Source of the DNA: Streptomyces griseus subsp. griseus
GTDB taxonomy: Bacteria > Actinomycetota > Actinomycetes > Streptomycetales > Streptomycetaceae
DNA: 64,000 nucleotides
Direction: 5' to 3'
Assembly: GCF_003610995.1 (NCBI RefSeq)
Contig: NZ_CP032543.1
Coordinates: 6,200,001 to 6,264,000 of the forward strand
The translations under genes were made by a program, and so were the position numbers. Of this stretch, positions 61,615 to 64,000 are shown piece after piece. Each line of letters begins with the position of its first letter. The stretch's first letter is position 1. Below the pieces are notes generated by a model, which saw only the letters and a program-made list of their open reading frames with translations, was not told the origin of the DNA and searched no databases.

Positions 61615-62151
61615 GTGACTTCGAGCTCCACACCGGGCCTCACCCGGTTCAACACCCTGGCGGACGGTGATTCCACCCCCGCACTGCACGAGGTCTGTGC
61701 CAGTGCGGCCTGGGGAGAGACCGTCCTCGCCGGTCGTCCGTACGCCACCGAGGAAGCCCTGCTCTCCGCCAGCGACGCCGCCATGGCCGAGCTGACCGCG
61801 GAGGACCTGGCCGAGGCGATGGCGGGCCACCCGCCGATCGGCCGCCCGAAGCCGGGCGACCCGACCTCCTCCCGCGAGCAGCGGGGGATGGCCGGCGCCT
61901 CCGAGGAGCTCAAGACCGAGATGCTCGAACTGAACCTGGCCTACCAGGAGCGGTTCGGACATGTCTTCCTGATCTGTGCCACCGGTGCCACCGGTGAGCA
62001 GATGCGCGACGCGGTGAGGTCCCGGATCGGGAACTCGCCCGAGCAGGAGCAGGAGATCGTGCGCACCGAACTGGGCAAGATCAACCGCATCCGGCTGACC
62101 CGTCTCGTACGGGAGACCCTCGCAGAGGAAGCTCCCGCACAGGAGTCCTGA
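61615..62151 (+). CDS. 2-oxo-4-hydroxy-4-carboxy-5-ureidoimidazoline (OHCU) decarboxylase
   Basis: A 178-residue enzyme for the last step of urate to S-allantoin. Family motifs are AGHPPIGRPK (catalytic His), SSREQRGMAGA, and LNLAYQERFGHVFLICATGATGEQM. GTG 61615 is the start because GGAGG lies 5 nt upstream and the family N-terminus TPGLTRFNTL follows; longer frames extend into the promoter. It is first in an operon with HIU hydrolase and uricase. Confidence 0.92.
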   Translation: MTSSSTPGLTRFNTLADGDSTPALHEVCASAAWGETVLAGRPYATEEALLSASDAAMAELTAEDLAEAMAGHPPIGRPKPGDPTSSREQRGMAGASEELKTEMLELNLAYQERFGHVFLICATGATGEQMRDAVRSRIGNSPEQEQEIVRTELGKINRIRLTRLVRETLAEEAPAQES

Positions 62152-62171
62152 GATCAAGGAGAGTGACGGTC

Positions 62172-62561
62172 TTGAGTACCGACACGACCGCGTCGGTGTC
62201 CACGCACATCCTGGACACCTCCATCGGCCGCCCCGCCGCGTCCGTCGCCGTCTCGCTCGCCGCCCGCAGCGGCAGCGACGCGCCGTACGTGACGCTCGGA
62301 GCCTCCGCGACCGATGCGGACGGGCGCTGCAAGGACCTGCCGGCGCTGCCGGAGGGAACCACCCATGTACGCCTCGCCTTCGACACCGAGACGTACTTTT
62401 CCAAGAAGCAAGCCGAGGCGCAGCAGGACGCCCCCCGCGTAAGGGACAGCGGCGCGTTCTTCCCGGAAGTGACGATCGCCTTCGCGGTCGTGCCGGGCGA
62501 GCACTATCACGTACCGCTGCTGCTCAACCCGTTCGGCTACTCCGTTTACCGAGGGAGCTAG
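62172..62561 (+). CDS. 5-hydroxyisourate hydrolase (transthyretin-like)
   Basis: A 129-residue HIU hydrolase. The N-terminal STHILDTSIGRPA, the central TDADGRCKDLP and the terminal tetrapeptide YRGS are the standard signature. It opens 5-hydroxyisourate, the uricase product, to OHCU. I prefer TTG 62172, 10 nt after AAGGAG and matching the family start LSTDTTASVSTHI; GTG 62163 sits only 1 nt from that ribosome site. It is 20 bp after the OHCU decarboxylase stop. Confidence 0.93.
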   Translation: MSTDTTASVSTHILDTSIGRPAASVAVSLAARSGSDAPYVTLGASATDADGRCKDLPALPEGTTHVRLAFDTETYFSKKQAEAQQDAPRVRDSGAFFPEVTIAFAVVPGEHYHVPLLLNPFGYSVYRGS

Positions 62562-62568
62562 CACCGAC

Positions 62569-63492
62569 ATGCCCACGATTCTCGGCCAGAACCAGTACGG
62601 CAAAGCAGAGAACCGCGTCGTTAAGATCACGCGGGACGGCGACACCCACCACATCAAGGACCTGAACGTCTCGGTCGCCCTCTCCGGCGACATGGACGAC
62701 GTGCACTACTCCGGCTCCAACGCCAACGTCCTGCCGACCGACACCACCAAGAACACGGTGTTCGCGTTCGCCAAGGAGCACGGGATCGAGTCCGCCGAGC
62801 AGTTCGGCATCCACCTCGCCCGGCACTTCGTCTCCTCGCAGGAGCCGATCCACCGCGCCCGCATCCGGATCGAGGAGTACGCCTGGGAGCGCATCGCGAC
62901 CTCCGACGGCAACTCCAAGTTCATCGGCGCCGACGAGGTCAAGCACTCCTTCGCCCGCAAGGGCATGGAGACCCGCGTCTCCCAGATCACCTACGACGGG
63001 GAGAGCTGGGAGGTCATCTCGGGCCTCAAGGACCTCACCGTGATGAACTCGACCAACTCCGAGTTCTGGGGCTACGTCAAGGACAAGTACACGACGCTGA
63101 AGGAGGCGTACGACCGCATCCTGGCGACCGACGTCTCCGCGCGCTGGCGCTACAACTGGACCAGCGACGAGCAGCCCATGCCGAACTGGGAGAAGTCCTA
63201 CGAGCAGGCGCGCAAGCACATGCTCCAGGCCTTCGCCGAGACGTACTCCCTCTCGCTCCAGCAGACCCTTTACCAGATGGGTTCGCGCATCATCAACAGC
63301 CGCAGCGAGATCGACGAGATCCGCTTCTCGCTGCCGAACAACCACCACTTCCTGGTGGACCTCGAACCGTTCGGACTCAAGAACGACAACGAGGTCTACT
63401 TCGCGGCGGACCGTCCCTACGGTCTGATCGAGGCCACCGTGCTCCGCGACGGCGTCGAGCCGAAGATCCCGGTCGACATGACCAACCTCTGA
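62569..63492 (+). CDS. Uricase (factor-independent urate oxidase)
   Basis: A 307-residue cofactor-free uricase that oxidises urate with O2 to 5-hydroxyisourate and hydrogen peroxide. NQYGKAENRVVKITRDGD contains the conserved Lys; LPTDTTKNTVFAFAKEHG carries the catalytic Thr; SLQQTLYQMGSRIINSRSEIDEIRFSLPNNHHFLVDL is the C-terminal tunnelling-fold repeat at about 225-262. Both T-fold repeats are intact. It is 7 bp from the HIU hydrolase gene. Confidence 0.96.
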   Translation: MPTILGQNQYGKAENRVVKITRDGDTHHIKDLNVSVALSGDMDDVHYSGSNANVLPTDTTKNTVFAFAKEHGIESAEQFGIHLARHFVSSQEPIHRARIRIEEYAWERIATSDGNSKFIGADEVKHSFARKGMETRVSQITYDGESWEVISGLKDLTVMNSTNSEFWGYVKDKYTTLKEAYDRILATDVSARWRYNWTSDEQPMPNWEKSYEQARKHMLQAFAETYSLSLQQTLYQMGSRIINSRSEIDEIRFSLPNNHHFLVDLEPFGLKNDNEVYFAADRPYGLIEATVLRDGVEPKIPVDMTNL

Positions 63493-63503
63493 CGCGGCAC
63501 TGA

Positions 63504-63541
63504 ACCGGCCCCCGCCCGCCCGCAGTCGGGCGGGGGCCGGT
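63504..63541 (+). terminator. Terminator after uricase
   Basis: A perfect 15-bp GC stem (63504-63518 with 63527-63541) and 8-nt loop. It lies directly before the permease ribosome site, so it may be an attenuating rather than absolute stop. Confidence 0.8.
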
Positions 63542-63560
63542 CATCCCGGAGGAAACACCC

Positions 63561-64000
63561 ATGGCACAGCCTGCAACGGGGCCGGCCGAAGGCCCGAAAC
63601 CTCTTATCGGCAACGCAGTTCACCCGTGCGACGAGAAGCTCCCTCCCGCACGACTCGTCCCCGCGGCCCTCCAGCACATCGCCGCCATGTACGCGGGCGT
63701 CGTCACCCCTCCGCTGATCATCGGCCAGGCAGTCGGCCTGGACACCGCCGGGATGACGCGGCTCATCGCCGCGAGCCTCCTGATCGCCGGGCTCGCCACC
63801 ATCGTGCAGACCATCGGCATCGGCGCCTTCGCCGGCAACCGGCTGCCGTTCGTCAACGCGGCCTCCTCCGCCGGTATCGCCCCGATGCTCGCCATCGCCG
63901 AGACCAGCGCCCCCGGCCACCAACTCCCCGCGATCTACGGTGCGGTGCTCGTCGCCGGGGCCTTCTGCCTGACGGTCGGACCGTTCTTCGGCAGACTGCT
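63561..64000 (+). CDS. NCS2 urate/xanthine permease, N-terminal part
   Basis: The gene runs off the window; 146 residues are visible. GGAGG lies just before ATG 63561. After a soluble head (HPCDEKLPPARLVPAALQHIAAMYAGVVTPPLIIGQAVGL at about 22-60) come the first helices, with NRLPFVNAASSAGIAPMLAI. The D-E-x-x-P...LQHxxAMYxGxVxxPLIIG pattern is that of nucleobase-ascorbate transporters for urate and xanthine (UacT/PucJ type). It most likely feeds the uricase pathway. It differs from the AzgA-type permease at 3504. Confidence 0.9.
   Translation, partial: MAQPATGPAEGPKPLIGNAVHPCDEKLPPARLVPAALQHIAAMYAGVVTPPLIIGQAVGLDTAGMTRLIAASLLIAGLATIVQTIGIGAFAGNRLPFVNAASSAGIAPMLAIAETSAPGHQLPAIYGAVLVAGAFCLTVGPFFGRL

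Noticed and set aside
62163..62171. GTG start for HIU hydrolase
   Set aside because: It sits 1 nt after the AAGGAG ribosome site; the TTG at 62172 has proper spacing and matches the family N-terminus.

Overview
The window is high-GC DNA with strong third-position G/C bias, GTG and TTG starts, many ATGA/GTGA overlaps, Tat and lipoprotein signals, a SARP regulator, mycothiol/F420-type enzymes and a DasR-like GntR regulator. All of this points to Streptomyces or a close relative. No tRNA, rRNA, CRISPR array or insertion sequence was seen. Many genes belong to purine and uric-acid catabolism, but that locus is broken up by other blocks.

Layout: (1) 1-6145, xanthine dehydrogenase subunits (tail of the FAD subunit, [2Fe-2S] subunit, Mo subunit), an AzgA-type purine permease and an XdhC-type maturation factor. 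(2) 6221-28454, mixed chromosomal genes: a secreted amidase with peptidoglycan-binding repeats, nitroreductase, GPP34 protein, F420-type reductase, an ACP-ketosynthase-hydrolase trio, a frameshifted secreted nuclease, a GH5 glycosidase, transporters, a LuxR/GAF regulator facing two acyl-CoA synthetases, a GNAT enzyme and a zinc-ribbon protein with a degenerate Mrr-like fold. (3) 28603-30574, glyoxylate carboligase with a clear promoter, two operator-like 15-mers and a terminator. (4) 30639-47827, a flavin-type oxidoreductase, TetR and SARP regulators and a nine-gene minus-strand operon for a small nonribosomal peptide. (5) 48302-51896, catalase, tartronate semialdehyde reductase and hydroxypyruvate isomerase, which return to glyoxylate and purine breakdown. 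(6) 51970-60728, a das-like sugar locus: CBM3-GH16 enzyme, GH20 hexosaminidase, ABC importer, divergent GntR regulator and an exported lactonase-like protein. (7) 60813-64000, a small protein and HTH regulator, then OHCU decarboxylase, HIU hydrolase, uricase and the start of a urate/xanthine permease.

The metabolic genes fit one route: purines to xanthine to urate (xanthine dehydrogenase), urate to allantoin (uricase, HIU hydrolase, OHCU decarboxylase, with catalase removing the peroxide uricase makes), and allantoin-derived glyoxylate to glycerate (Gcl, Hyi, TSR). Regulatory DNA ties them together. gcl and hyi share a pair of TTCCG-N5-CGGAA-like 15-mers 21 bp apart. katA and the OHCU/uricase operon share a 15-bp TCAACA-N3-TGTTGA palindrome over the -35 box.

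The most unusual part is the NRPS operon between gcl and katA. It encodes a heme-oxygenase-like diiron oxidase, a PF10014-type Fe/2OG oxygenase, a DapF-family protein with both catalytic cysteines replaced by serine, a PLP aminotransferase-fold enzyme, a C-A-T NRPS, an SHMT-family enzyme lacking the catalytic glutamate, a second NRPS whose condensation domain is only a C-terminal remnant, a free thioesterase and an exporter. The simplest reading is a modified dipeptide built from one or two non-proteinogenic amino acids. I cannot match it to a known product.
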